Assembly: GCF_009931695.1 (NCBI RefSeq)
Contig: NZ_CP048000.1
Span: 4,668,501 to 4,732,500 of the forward strand
Length of the DNA stretch: 64,000 nt
From: Anaerocolumna sedimenticola
Lineage (GTDB): Bacteria > Bacillota > Clostridia > Lachnospirales > Lachnospiraceae
Reading direction: 5' to 3'
Below, piece after piece: positions 1-9,404 of this stretch. Below the pieces are notes generated by a model. It did not search any database and was not told where the DNA came from. It saw only the letters and a list, made by a program, of their open reading frames with translations. How positions within the stretch are numbered: the stretch's first letter is position 1; each line of letters starts with the position of its first letter. The position numbers and the translations under genes are program-made.

Positions 1-228
1 TACTATCTGCCATATAAAATAACATTTTTTATCTATTGATGGGAGTGCACATACAAAATCAATAACCTTATTCTCTTCTGATACCACATAATTACTTGAA
101 GGAAAATACCCCTCCATTATCCAATAAACATAGTCATGATGGGGAAAGACATACGGTTTTCCATTCGAGAGTAATTCCATTACCGCTGGAAAATTATCTT
201 TTTTCAAACTCATAATTTCCATTTTCAT
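1..228 (-). CDS. GNAT-like acetyltransferase, N-terminal part (runs off left edge)
   Basis: Reading leftward from an ATG at 228-226 with an AAGGAGA ribosome site at 231-237, an open frame of 76 codons reaches the window edge without a stop. The translation begins MKMEIMSLKKDNFPAVMEL and continues with YVFPHHDYVYWIMEGYFPSSNYVVSEENK, which resembles the first strand-helix-strand unit of GNAT N-acyltransferases (environment-sensing N terminus, then VVSEENKVIDFVCALP as beta strands). The acetyl-CoA P-loop lies outside the window, so the family call is an inference. Confidence 0.5.
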   Translation of the reverse strand, partial: MKMEIMSLKKDNFPAVMELLSNGKPYVFPHHDYVYWIMEGYFPSSNYVVSEENKVIDFVCALPSIDKKCYFIWQIV

Positions 229-329
229 TTTCTCCTTAAAAATAGTAAGTTTCATTAAACAACGAAGCTTCTACATAAATACCTGCATTCCAGTTTATTA
301 ATTTGCTCGTTAATTTGGTATATGTAAAA

Positions 330-878
330 CTAAACATTTATAATTTTATTACAAAACTCTTCTATTTCACTTCTCTTGCTTTCAATATCAACTTTATACT
401 CGACAGAGCAGAGACCCAAACTATCAGTAGGAATTATTCCCATGTGACCATAAAAGTGTTCTATACTCTCTATAATTCTATTACACTCCTTCATACTCGG
501 TCCTGTTCGTAATGCAATACTATACCCTTTTTTCCCCTGACCGATTGTTGCATGCGGTTCATGTGTATTACACCAAGGTGTACATCTGTCAATAAATGCT
601 TTAAATTGTCCTGGAATATCTGCCCAATAAGAAGGTGCTACTGAAATAATACTATCAGCCCAAGAATAATCTTCGATAACGTTTAGAACATTATCGTTTT
701 GTATGCATTTTGCTGTTTTATGACATGTCCTGCACCCTTTGCAGAACTTTATTACATAATCATCAATGCAAATGTTTCTAATATCATATTTTGTTCCCAA
801 TATTGAGTTTACAACATTTATTATTTCGGCTGTAGCACCATTTTTGACAGGGCTACAGTTTATCAGTAAAACATTCAT
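330..878 (-). CDS. NADPH-dependent FMN reductase / flavodoxin-fold protein with extra Cys cluster
   Basis: A 182-residue flavodoxin-fold protein. It starts MNVLLINCSPVKNGATAEII, a strand-loop-helix phosphate-binding opening typical of the FMN_red / iron-sulfur flavoprotein family. The motif CKGCRTCHKTAKC at about 46-58 supplies four cysteines in the place where ISF-type proteins bind an Fe-S cluster, so redox transfer by FMN plus a cluster or disulfide is likely. APSYWADIPGQFKAFIDR is the typical FMN-binding loop. The ATG at 878 is preferred over the upstream in-frame one (914) because GGAGGT lies 6 nt before it. Substrate unknown. Confidence 0.8.
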   Translation of the reverse strand: MNVLLINCSPVKNGATAEIINVVNSILGTKYDIRNICIDDYVIKFCKGCRTCHKTAKCIQNDNVLNVIEDYSWADSIISVAPSYWADIPGQFKAFIDRCTPWCNTHEPHATIGQGKKGYSIALRTGPSMKECNRIIESIEHFYGHMGIIPTDSLGLCSVEYKVDIESKRSEIEEFCNKIINV

Positions 879-1038
879 CAATATACCTCCACGAAATACG
901 GTTTGATTCAACAACTTACTTCATTATATCATTCTCTTTCGAATATGCCAACATATTCCAATAACGGTTACACATCACATTTAATGGAAGTCGTGGAACC
1001 AAGAAACGGGATGTACATTTCTCTGAAACAAAGAATAA

Positions 1039-1374
1039 GGAACCTGTAAGCCACCGAATAATCCCAAGGATGAAAGCAGGGTCTATCTCCCGGAAAAAAA
1101 GGAAAAGCTCTTTAAGCAGTTGAACAAGCTGTTAATGCAGATGCCTTTTGAAACCGATGCTTATGTTGTATTTCTTCTCTTCAAGCTTGGGCTTAGAATT
1201 GGAGAAGCTGTGGCGCTGAAATGGGCGGATATTGACTGGGAAGCCAGAGAAATACATATTCACCGTATGGAAAGTCGTGTTGAAGATGAAAACGGAAAAC
1301 TCAAAGTAGCTATCTGTGAGTATACGAAGAAGAAAAGTCCTGTCGGTGACCAATATCTCCCCTTACGTGATTAA
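1039..1374 (+). pseudogene. Tyrosine integrase remnant (catalytic-domain fragment)
   Basis: The frame open from 1039 encodes ...VYLPEKKEKLFKQL, then LLFKLGLRIGEAVALKW, the motif I Arg block of tyrosine recombinases. The frame stops at 1374, before the HxxR and Tyr motifs, and no convincing N-terminal core-binding domain precedes it. It resembles the integrase at 14.2-15.4 kb. It is followed by a terminator hairpin and an att-like tRNA fragment, just as that gene is, so it reads as the decayed right end of an older element whose body lies to the left of the window. Confidence 0.75.
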
Positions 1375-1451
1375 CAAGGCATTATAGCGGTTCGAGTACG
1401 TAAAAGGATTTTACACACATCCTGCACACATTATGTTTTGAAACAAAAAAA

Positions 1452-1490
1452 CAGGAAAGCTTGATTTTACTAGCTTTCCTGCCCCTTTTT
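1452..1490 (+). terminator. Rho-independent terminator after integrase remnant
   Basis: Arms CAGGAAAGCT (1452-1461) and AGCTTTCCTG (1472-1481) form a perfect 10-bp stem followed by CCCC and five T. It sits directly before the att copy at 1492, mirroring the arrangement at 15487-15525. Confidence 0.8.
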
Positions 1491-1491
1491 C

Positions 1492-1517
1492 ATTAAGCGC
1501 GAGACGGGATTCGAACC
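1492..1517. other. Distal att site: copy of tRNA-Gly 3' end
   Basis: These 26 bases are identical to 15692-15717 at the 3' end of the intact tRNA-Gly gene (T arm plus acceptor strand). Beyond 1517 the match to the tRNA is lost. This is the expected footprint of site-specific integration into a tRNA 3' end. Paired with the copy at 15525-15553 it bounds about 14 kb. Confidence 0.8.
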
Positions 1518-1570
1518 ATACACCATCTGAAAAATACGGATAGAAAGGACGTTCCGTGCATCATCTTTTT

Positions 1571-1594
1571 AAGTGTAATCAAAAATGTAATCAG
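1571..1594. repeat. GTGTAATCA repeat pair (possible integrase arm site, left)
   Basis: Two near-identical TGTAATCA units lie 54 bp inside the left att copy. The same paired motif occurs at 7621-7646 and at 15442-15463 just after the integrase gene. Repeated short motifs close to both ends of an element are the usual form of arm-type binding sites for tyrosine integrases. That role is inferred. Confidence 0.5.
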
Positions 1595-1794
1595 ATAATT
1601 TAAAATCAAAATATTGTAGATTAATATAGTGGTCTGAAAATATTATATAATATTATGTTGTTTTACACATTATTATGAATTATAATATTTGTGCAGTATA
1701 ATTATTCTTATATGTTATAATGATGTTGAATAAAACTCATGGGATAATGATAGTAAAATAGACATATACTGCTATTAATAACTGGAGGTATGTC

Positions 1795-3044
1795 GTGTAT
1801 ATTATTGATTTATTTGCTGGAGCGGGGGCTTGGCAGAGGGCTTTATTTCTGAAGGGTTTACGCCGCTTGTTCATATAGAAATGGATAAAGATGCTATAAA
1901 TACTTTAACAACTAGAACAGCTTATCATTATTTAAAGCAGTGTGAAAAAATAGATTGTTACATACAATATTTAAAGAAAGAAATAAGTAGAAATGATTTA
2001 TATAGTACTTTGCCATTAGAATTAATGAGTACTATTTTTAATGAAACAATATCATATGAATCTTTAAATCGAGTTTGTGATATAATTGACAATAATATGA
2101 GCGCAATGAATTGTACTGAAGTAGATGGGCTGATTGGCGGTCCACCATGTCAAACATATTCTATAATAAGCCGTAGTAATGGGAAATATCAAAACGAGAA
2201 AGACCAAAGAAACCATCTGTATAAATTATATGCAGAGATTTTGGCTAAATACAGCCCAAAGTTTTTTGTTTTTGAAAATGTACCCGGAATAAAGACTATC
2301 AAGAATGGAGATTTGTTTCGAGAATTATTAAGCCTGATTGAAAGTAAAGGATACACTGTATTTCCTTTAGAATTAAACGCAATGGATTTTGGCGTGTTAC
2401 AAAACAGGACACGGGTGATAATCACCGGTTGGAAAAAAGAATATAATATTAAAGAGATGTCCTATCCGATAAGCAAAAATAGCCAATACATCGTAAATGA
2501 TGCTTTACTAGATTTGTATCCTTTGAAACCGGGAGAAGAAATAAATAGATACTATTCTTCTCCTAATAATTATTTGCTTAATAGCGGTATAAGAAGTAAT
2601 TTGGAAATACCTTTAACACAACATATGTGTAGATACCATAATGAAAATGATCGGGAAATATACAAAATTGCTATAGATTTATGGAATACAGAAAAAAAAC
2701 GGCTTGTATATTCTCAACTTCCTTCTCGGTTAATAACTAGAAGTAATCCAGATATTTTTTCCGATAAATACAAGGTGGTGGCAGGGGATTTACCATATTC
2801 ACATACCATTATAGCTCATATATCTAAAGATGGACATTATTATATTCATCCTGATATAAAGCAAGCAAGATCAATTTCAGTCAGGGAAGCGGCACGAATT
2901 CAATCATTTCCAGATGATTATTTTTTTGAGGGGACTCGTCAAAAAGTCTATACCCAAATAGGTAATGCAGTTCCACCGTTAATGGCAAAGAAAATAGCTC
3001 AAGGCATAAAGGAGGTATTGAAAAATGTCCAAAAAAGATTATAG
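1795..3044 (+). CDS. DNA (cytosine-5-)-methyltransferase, frameshifted near its start
   Basis: Transfers a methyl group from SAM to C5 of cytosine in DNA. Motif I DLFAGAG is encoded from a GTG at 1795 (GGAGGT 5 nt upstream), but that frame is lost in a run of five G at 1824-1828. Adding one G restores GGLAEGFISEGFTPLVHIEMD and joins the frame that runs to 3044. The catalytic motif IV is GGPPCQTYS, motif VI FENVPG, motif VIII QNRTRV, and motifs IX-X end in QIGNAVPPLMAKKIA. The restored length (about 416 aa) suits a standalone Dcm-type enzyme. Its end overlaps the next gene by 20 bp, so it is the first gene of an operon with the GHKL and receiver proteins. The frameshift may be decay, slippage or sequencing error. 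Confidence 0.85.
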
Positions 3045-5153
3045 TTTTAATCCAAAGGCAAGATTATTACTTCAATTAGGAGATCAATTAATCAGAAATG
3101 AAGCGGTAGCAATTTTTGAGTTGGTAAAAAATTGCTACGATGCTAATGCTAATTATGCCTTAGTTTCATTTTATGATATTAATAAACCAGAAGAGGGAAC
3201 GATCATAATTGAAGATGATGGCGATGGTATGGATTTAGATATTATAGAAAATGTATGGATGCAGCCAGGTACTGACTATAAAGAAAAGATATATCAAGAA
3301 AATAAAGATAACAAAGAATATTCAAAAAGACTACCTATTGGAGAAAAAGGAATAGGTCGGTTTGGTGCATATAAATTAGGAAATACAATTGAAATCGTTA
3401 CAAAGAAAAAGGAATCAAAAAATGAAATATATTTTAAAATAGATTGGTCAAATCTCATAGATATTAATTATCTAGCTGATATAAGTGTAGAAGTTGAAGA
3501 AAGAAAGCCCAAGTATTTTTTGATAAAGATAAAAGTGGCACTCGTATTATAATTAGTAATTTAAGAAATACTTGGAGCAAAAAAATTCTGCGCGAAACCG
3601 TTAGGTTAATTAATACTTTAACAACACCACCCCAAGTAGAAACAATCGATTCATTTGAGGTCAAAGTCGATGAAAATATGCGATGGACAGACGGTTTGTT
3701 GGATGTATCTAAAGTAATTAAACAATCCCTTTTTAAAGCGAAGATCATAATTAAGAATGACCATATGAGTGAGTTTTTTTATAAATTTACTCCTTGGGAC
3801 TCAATGACAGAAATTAATCATCGTAATCACAAAGAGAAAGATATAATTTTAAAAGAGCAAATTTTTGATGAAGAGACAAAAAAGAAAATTTTTAAGGAAA
3901 TTAAGTTGTCTCCGTATGATATTGGTGAAATTCAGATATATTTTTATGCATATAGCTTTGAGTCAAATATTTTGAAACTGGAAATTGATGACAAACAAGG
4001 TTTTAAAGATTATGTATCTGCTAATAGTGGTGTAAAAGTATATAGAGATGGTCTACGTATATATGATTATGGAGAAAAAAGTAATGATTGGTTAGGACTT
4101 GATATACGCCGTGTAAATAGACCCGGAATTACAATCAGTAATAATCAATTAATTGGTTATGTTATGTTGAATAGATCACAAAGTTCGGCTCTTGTGGAGA
4201 AATCAAACCGTGAGGGATTTGTAGAAAACGAAGCTTATGAGGCTTTTGAAAAGGCGGTTTTATTTGCATTGCAACAATTCGAAATACAAAGAAATATTGA
4301 TAAGTCGAATCTTAATGATAAATATGTTTCTAAAAGAGTTAAAGAACCTGTAATACGGCGATTATCGGATTTACGCGAAACCATCGAAACAAAAGTTAAA
4401 GATGATAGTTTAAAATTAGATTTAAATAGAGAAATTGCACGTATTGAAGATGAATATAATGACATGATAGAAACGTTTATTAAAAGTGCAAATGCAGGGA
4501 TTAGCCTTGGTGTAGCTATTCACGAGATAGATAAGGTGGTTGATGAATTAAATCGTTCACTTGACAGTCGTTCAAACCAAGCACTTGATCATGCCCAGGA
4601 TTTGGCGAAGAGACTTACAGAACTTGTAAAAGGATATTCCATGTTATTGAGAAGTAAAGATACAGGGATTTATGATATAAAGGCGATAATAAAACAAGCA
4701 CTTTTTAATGTTGATTTTCGCTTAAAGGCACATGGCATTCAACTCATCTCAAATATAGAGCAATATCAATCTTCTAAACTTAAATGTTCTAGAAGTATTT
4801 CGATTGGCGCGATTACTAATTTAATCGACAATTCAATATGGTGGTTAGGTTATAAAGAAATAGAAAATAAGAAAATTTATGTAGGCTTGACTAACGAAAT
4901 GGCAAATTACGATACAATAATAGTTGCTGACAATGGAATTGGGTATACAATACCTACAGAAGACGCTATTAAGCCATTTATTCATGGTCGTCCAACAGGT
5001 GCAGGTGTAGGCTTAGGACTTTTCGTAGCTAATCAATGTATGGAAAACCAAGGTGGCGAATTATTATTCCCTGAGTTTTATGATTTTGATTTACCGCAAG
5101 ATTTTAAACATGGAGCTATAACCGCATTAGCATTTAGGAGGAAAGCAAAATGA
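3025..5153 (+). CDS. Double GHKL ATPase / histidine-kinase-like protein, frameshifted
   Basis: About 709 residues once a single missing T in the run 3516-3521 is allowed for; the frames are 3025-3552 and then the one reaching 5153. The N-terminal domain is Hsp90/MORC-type HATPase: ELVKNCYDA (about 32-40, N box), DDGDGM and GEKGIGRFGAYKLG. The C-terminal domain is histidine-kinase-type HATPase: NLIDNSIWW (N box), ADNGIGY (G1) and GAGVGLGLFVA (G2). Between them a helical segment carries LGVAIHEIDKV, placed like a HisKA H box with its phospho-accepting His. The ribosome site AAGGAGGT overlaps the end of the methyltransferase gene. MORC-like GHKL ATPases are known partners of methylases in prokaryotic restriction-type operons; a phosphorelay to the next gene is inferred. 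Confidence 0.8.
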
Positions 5154-6424
5154 TTTTACCAAAGAACGGGCGAATAGTTATTATTGATGATGAAATGGAT
5201 AATATTAAAGAATTTATGGAGATTTTTTCAATGGAAGGTGTGTCTTTCTCATATTTCAGCGGAAGTTATGAAACATTACCCGATCCCGATAAACCTCTTA
5301 CAGATACATTTTTGGTGCTTTTAGATTTAGAATTGGACGGTTCTTCAAGAGGAGATGATGCTACTCAAGCATCACAAGTTATTAATGTATTAGATAAAGT
5401 TTTAGGTCCCTCTGCAAAAGACCGTTCTGTGATTATTGTTGCTTGGAGCAAGTCTCTTAACATACTGAAAGAATTGAAACCTCGTATGTCACTAGTAAAC
5501 ATGTCTCCTTTAGCTTTTTTAGAAATGGACAAGCTTTCATGTAAAAAGGAGGACGGTCATTTTGACATTGAATTAATTAAGAAAACCATTGAAGAAAAAA
5601 TGGCAGAAATACCATCTATTAATTTAATGTACTTTTGGGACAACCTAGCTGGGCAAGCAGCCGCCAAAGTATATAAATCAATATTGTCATCATCAAATGT
5701 GGTAACAATTACAGATTTAAATAAACGATTAAATACTTATTATGAAGAACTTGCCAAGGCATATGTAGGAAAAGGAGTTACCCAAAACCATTCTTATGCA
5801 ACAATAAATATGCTAAATGTATTGTTGGCTAATGAAATAGGTAAATCTGATAGTAGCTCGATATCACTAGATATTTCTAGAGATAATAGAACTATATTAG
5901 ATCTTATTGATTATGCAAAAATAAATTCTAGTATTAATTTGATTTCACAGCCTAAAGCGCTGTCTTGCGGTAGTGTACATATTAATCCTGATACAGAACT
6001 AAAAGTAACTGGGTTTGATATTTTTAAGAAAAAAGATGAAGCTAAACAGGAATTCGAAAATGAATACAATAATATGATATCAATTATTTGCGAAGTATCA
6101 ACATTATGTGATCAAGCTCAGGATAGAAGGTTATTGATGAGATTTTGCCCAGGTCTATTGGTTCCTAGTGTTCTCGATAGGCATTTTAAACAATATGCTG
6201 ATTACTTGTATATAAGCTGTTTGTTATACGATAAAAATATATTTAATGGAAAGCCTTTTTATTTAGTATTAGATTTTAGAAAATTCTTTACAGTAAAGAA
6301 TTTCGAAAACCAACCTAATTTACTATTTCAATTGAATGAAAATTTATTAATGCATTTACAAAATAGATTAGGCAGACAAATTAGCAATCCGGGATTAATA
6401 TTTGCCGATCATAAAAATAGGTAG
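5150..6424 (+). CDS. Receiver-domain protein with long uncharacterised C-terminal region
   Basis: A 424-residue protein whose ATG overlaps the previous stop (ATGA). Residues 9-15 IVIIDDE and 54-59 FLVLLD match the acidic pocket and phospho-accepting Asp (D59) of response-regulator receivers, and IIVAWSKS sits where the conserved Thr/Ser strand is expected. The remaining roughly 290 residues have no HTH or other output domain that I recognise; they are mostly helical with a segment YLVLDFRKFF near the end. As the direct neighbour of a kinase-like GHKL protein it is the probable phosphorelay partner. Its effect on the methyltransferase or nuclease is unknown. Confidence 0.7.
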   Translation: MILPKNGRIVIIDDEMDNIKEFMEIFSMEGVSFSYFSGSYETLPDPDKPLTDTFLVLLDLELDGSSRGDDATQASQVINVLDKVLGPSAKDRSVIIVAWSKSLNILKELKPRMSLVNMSPLAFLEMDKLSCKKEDGHFDIELIKKTIEEKMAEIPSINLMYFWDNLAGQAAAKVYKSILSSSNVVTITDLNKRLNTYYEELAKAYVGKGVTQNHSYATINMLNVLLANEIGKSDSSSISLDISRDNRTILDLIDYAKINSSINLISQPKALSCGSVHINPDTELKVTGFDIFKKKDEAKQEFENEYNNMISIICEVSTLCDQAQDRRLLMRFCPGLLVPSVLDRHFKQYADYLYISCLLYDKNIFNGKPFYLVLDFRKFFTVKNFENQPNLLFQLNENLLMHLQNRLGRQISNPGLIFADHKNR

Positions 6425-6515
6425 ATGAATAGTAAAAATGGGAAAAGCAAATAAATAATATTTACTCACTCTTATTTCGGATTGAGCATATTTTAAGCCA
6501 TATTCAAAAATAAAA

Positions 6516-6576
6516 TCCATGAAACATGTAAAGGCTGATTCAAAAGCCTTAACTATGTTTCATGGACTTCGTTTTT
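6516..6576. terminator. Bidirectional terminator between receiver gene and HNH gene
   Basis: TCCATGAAACAT (6516-6527) pairs with ATGTTTCATGGA (6555-6566), with inner pairs AAGGCT/AGCCTT. A T run follows on the plus strand (6572-6576) and A-rich sequence on the left side. It separates two convergent genes. Confidence 0.75.
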
Positions 6577-6611
6577 AGCAATGGCACAATATTTAAAAAT
6601 TCTTTAGAACT

Positions 6612-7256
6612 TTAATTAATGGGTTTATTTTGCTTAATAAGTAGTGCTTTCACTTCATCTATTGAATATACACCATTAGGTTTGCTATGAAGAATTAAAT
6701 GACAATTTGGACATACAGGTATGAGATCCTTTATAGGATCTACAACATATTCTTCAGAAATCTCGCTTAATGGTTTTAAATGGTGGACGTGAATAATGCC
6801 GATGTAATCTTGTCCATATGTATCGGCAAAACTAAAACCACATACAGCACATTTGTCACCATGAATTTGTATACATTTTTTTCTGGCAATAGGATTTCTT
6901 TCATAAGCATTTATTACTATAGTTTTTCGTTCCCCCTCATAAAGGCTGTTTGAAAGCAGTGTTTCAGGATAAATATATAATGTACTCAATATTGTACCTT
7001 TAATAAACTTTTCGAAATTATGAAGAGCAACTCCATACATATTATTTCCTATTGAATTTCGTTCTTGAAAAGTAGGATTGTTTAATGCCGTATCCATAAA
7101 TAGCTTTAGTCCATCTGTAGATATAATATCTGTAATATCCATATTAGCCCAAGATAAAATGTTCTTTACGGCACTAGAGTAGTGTCCGATACTACTATCT
7201 GATATATTAAGATTCTTTTTCATCCAATCTTTAAAGGATGCTTGCCAGTTGTTCAT
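6612..7256 (-). CDS. HNH endonuclease
   Basis: A 214-residue nuclease. The C-terminal half holds a zinc-stapled HNH domain: CAVCGF, then HVHHLKPLSE with the catalytic HH pair, then PVCPNCHLILH closing the second CxxC and the last His. The N-terminal 110 residues (SSIGHYSSAVKNILSWA...) are helical and resemble the short specificity or core-binding helices in front of HNH restriction enzymes. AAGGAGG lies upstream of the ATG at 7256. It converges on the methyltransferase operon across a shared terminator, so it is a good candidate for the cutting partner of that methylase. A type IV (modification-dependent) role is the alternative. Confidence 0.8.
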   Translation of the reverse strand: MNNWQASFKDWMKKNLNISDSSIGHYSSAVKNILSWANMDITDIISTDGLKLFMDTALNNPTFQERNSIGNNMYGVALHNFEKFIKGTILSTLYIYPETLLSNSLYEGERKTIVINAYERNPIARKKCIQIHGDKCAVCGFSFADTYGQDYIGIIHVHHLKPLSEISEEYVVDPIKDLIPVCPNCHLILHSKPNGVYSIDEVKALLIKQNKPIN

Positions 7257-7368
7257 TAAACCACCTCCTTTATGGTTAATATAACATATATAATCAACTT
7301 AATAAATAGTGATTTTAAGCTATGTGATATACAAATGAAAATATCCTATGATTATACTGGAGTACTTT

Positions 7369-7617
7369 GAGCCACCATTTCGGAAGGTCAGAGCCACTTT
7401 TTGTAATCCGCGAAAAACATTATTCCACGGTGCTCTTGACATAAGCCTCCATCGGATGTGATTTCAAGGCAATGCGGCCAGCCAGCGCATTCTGCGAGCT
7501 TTGCCTTGGCAAGAAAAGCCTATCACATCCTACTCATGTAAAGAGCCTTTCGCGCCATAAGCTTATTGGCTCTCTGGAACCGGAACGGTGGCTCCCAATT
7601 TTCCGGACAGGCGGCTC
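7369..7617. mobile_element. Relic of an insertion sequence with IS21-like ends (no transposase)
   Basis: GAGCCACCATTTCGG at 7369-7383 is matched in inverse orientation by 7580-7594 (13/15) and again by 7603-7617. A further GAGCCAC follows the left copy at 7391. Multiple GGTGGCTC...CCGGA units at both ends are what IS21-family ends look like. The 200 bp between them are GC-richer than the surroundings and encode no transposase, so only a collapsed remnant or non-autonomous copy is left. Confidence 0.5.
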
Positions 7618-7620
7618 TTT

Positions 7621-7646
7621 CAAGTGTAATCAAAAGTGTAATCAAA
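7621..7646. repeat. Internal GTGTAATCA repeat pair
   Basis: Same doubled motif as at 1571-1594 and 15442-15463, here in the middle of the 14-kb segment immediately right of the insertion-sequence relic. It suggests that the element carrying the Rep and integrase once began here. Confidence 0.5.
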
Positions 7647-7777
7647 TATTATATAAAGGTTTTACCAACCATCATAAAAATAATTACTAAAGTTCATTAT
7701 TTCCGGGTAGATATAAATGAAAAAATCATCGTTTCCTACTACTGGTATGTTTATAGTATAATTAAGTATATTCTTTC

Positions 7778-8902
7778 TTAATTAGGGTCATATAAAGAAC
7801 CATCCATTAATCTCACTGAGTAAACAAAATAACCAAGTGTAGCATCGTATTTAATCAGCTCATAAGTCTCTTCTGCACCAGCCAATTCTGGTAATTCGTA
7901 ATTATAATCTAAACGATATTCATCAGGGGAAATTTTAGTAACTATTGTTTCTGTATTACAATAGCAAAAAAGTTGAGTATACAAATCACCATAACGGTTA
8001 CCGTTTAAATCATAAACATAATAGCGTTTATCGGGATTTTTATAATTCTTATCAATATATTGGTGTACGACCGAACCAGCTAAACCGCCACCTTCACCAA
8101 AATTACTAAGAACGCCTGAGAAGAAATCACCAGTTTGTGCAGGAACATTGATAGTATAGTATGTATTCCCATCTTTCACTATTGGTTGCCAATCAAAAAA
8201 CATTTTATCATTACTAGAATCTATAGCCTGTACTGGATCTATAATGTTCCATTTACCATTAAGTTTCACACGGCAAAAAGCATGAGCATCAGGTTCATAA
8301 TCATGGTAAGTCATTTTTTCACAAGTAAGCCCAGCGGCTTCACATAGTTTTTGATAAACCGTAGATAATTCATCACAAACACCAGTCTTTTTGAATAATG
8401 CTTGAAAATCACTACATTGGTCTGTATAAGTAAAATTATCATGAAAATACATGAATATACCAGCGGCTTTTTCATAATCATTTTCAGCCTGATTTGTTGC
8501 AATTTTTACAATACGTTTTATTTCATTATCATATAAACTACTTTGCATTTCTGATATATTGTATTTTTTTATAGAAGATGTATTATTTCCTGATACAGCC
8601 ATTAAATAAATAGTATCACTATATCTTACACTTTTACCAAGGTTAATTTCCTTACCAGAATATATATTTTTACATTTTGTTGTTACATTTTTATTATCAA
8701 TTCTGTAATAAACTTTACTATTTGGGTCTGCTGTAACTTTGAGATAAAAATTACCGTTGTTTACATCGTACCTGATTACAGCAGTGGGTGTTTCTAAATT
8801 AGCGCCTTGAGCAAAAACTATGTTGGTAGGAATTATTAATAACAAAATGCCAAGTATTAAGTAAGTTAAAATAGAATAGCAATATCGATTCCTGTTTTTC
8901 AT
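7778..8902 (-). CDS. Secreted transglutaminase-like protein
   Basis: A 374-residue protein with a clear signal peptide (MKNRNR, hydrophobic stretch to about residue 30, ending NIVFAQG). After a beta-rich region it has a transglutaminase/protease-like core: GVCDELSTVYQKL (catalytic Cys), DAHAFCRV (His) and NIIDPV (Asp), in the usual order and spacing. Proteins of this type cleave or cross-link peptides outside the cell, or act in wall maturation. It is a single gene, oriented toward the insertion-sequence relic, and is cargo of the mobile element. Confidence 0.8.
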   Translation of the reverse strand: MKNRNRYCYSILTYLILGILLLIIPTNIVFAQGANLETPTAVIRYDVNNGNFYLKVTADPNSKVYYRIDNKNVTTKCKNIYSGKEINLGKSVRYSDTIYLMAVSGNNTSSIKKYNISEMQSSLYDNEIKRIVKIATNQAENDYEKAAGIFMYFHDNFTYTDQCSDFQALFKKTGVCDELSTVYQKLCEAAGLTCEKMTYHDYEPDAHAFCRVKLNGKWNIIDPVQAIDSSNDKMFFDWQPIVKDGNTYYTINVPAQTGDFFSGVLSNFGEGGGLAGSVVHQYIDKNYKNPDKRYYVYDLNGNRYGDLYTQLFCYCNTETIVTKISPDEYRLDYNYELPELAGAEETYELIKYDATLGYFVYSVRLMDGSLYDPN

Positions 8903-9081
8903 AAAAATCCTCTCTTTTCCTATGTATTTTTCTATAAATTAAACAAAATTACCCTAGGCAAACTTAGAAATAATAATCCCGTATTTTTACATATTGTTAA
9001 TCCAAATTTTCCTTGTAACTATATGGTAGCATATCCAACAAAAGAATGCAACTATCCAGTAGTATTATTTTGGGTGATGTT

Positions 9082-9294
9082 ATGTATTTTAGAAGAATTG
9101 AAGAATTACGTATTGACAATGATAAAACTCAACAAGAAATTGCAGATTATCTAAACTGCCAACGTGAAGTGTACCGACGTTATGAAAAGGGGACACGTGA
9201 AATTCCTATATCATACGTTATTTTACTGGCCAAATATTATAATTGTAGTGTAGATTATATATTAGGACTAAGTAACCGGAAACAGATTAAGTGA
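9082..9294 (+). CDS. XRE-family HTH regulator
   Basis: A 70-residue protein consisting almost entirely of an HTH_3 domain: TQQEIADYLNCQREVYRRYEKG is the helix-turn-helix, and YYNCSVDYILGLSNR is the usual C-terminal signature. The start MYFRRIEELR at 9082 is chosen because GGGTGAT lies 5-8 nt upstream; the longer frame from 9046 has no ribosome site. It stands alone between cargo genes and is probably a regulator of the element. Confidence 0.85.
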   Translation: MYFRRIEELRIDNDKTQQEIADYLNCQREVYRRYEKGTREIPISYVILLAKYYNCSVDYILGLSNRKQIK

Positions 9295-9332
9295 TTATGT
9301 TATCCTCTATATTTTGAAAAATTTTTACAGAT

Positions 9333-9380
9333 GAGAGTTCCTTTCCTTATTATTATCAGGAAATTGAACTCTCTTTTTTT
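9333..9380. terminator. Terminator after XRE gene
   Basis: GAGAGTTC (9333-9340) pairs with GAACTCTC (9366-9373), with inner TTCCT/AGGAA, followed by a T run to 9380. It lies between two convergent genes. Confidence 0.8.
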
Positions 9381-9404
9381 AACCTAAAAGTAGTAACTCT
9401 TTCA

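Noticed and set aside
7472-7781. Plus-strand open frames of about 70 residues
   Set aside because: They lie on the insertion-sequence relic and arm repeats and lack ribosome sites.
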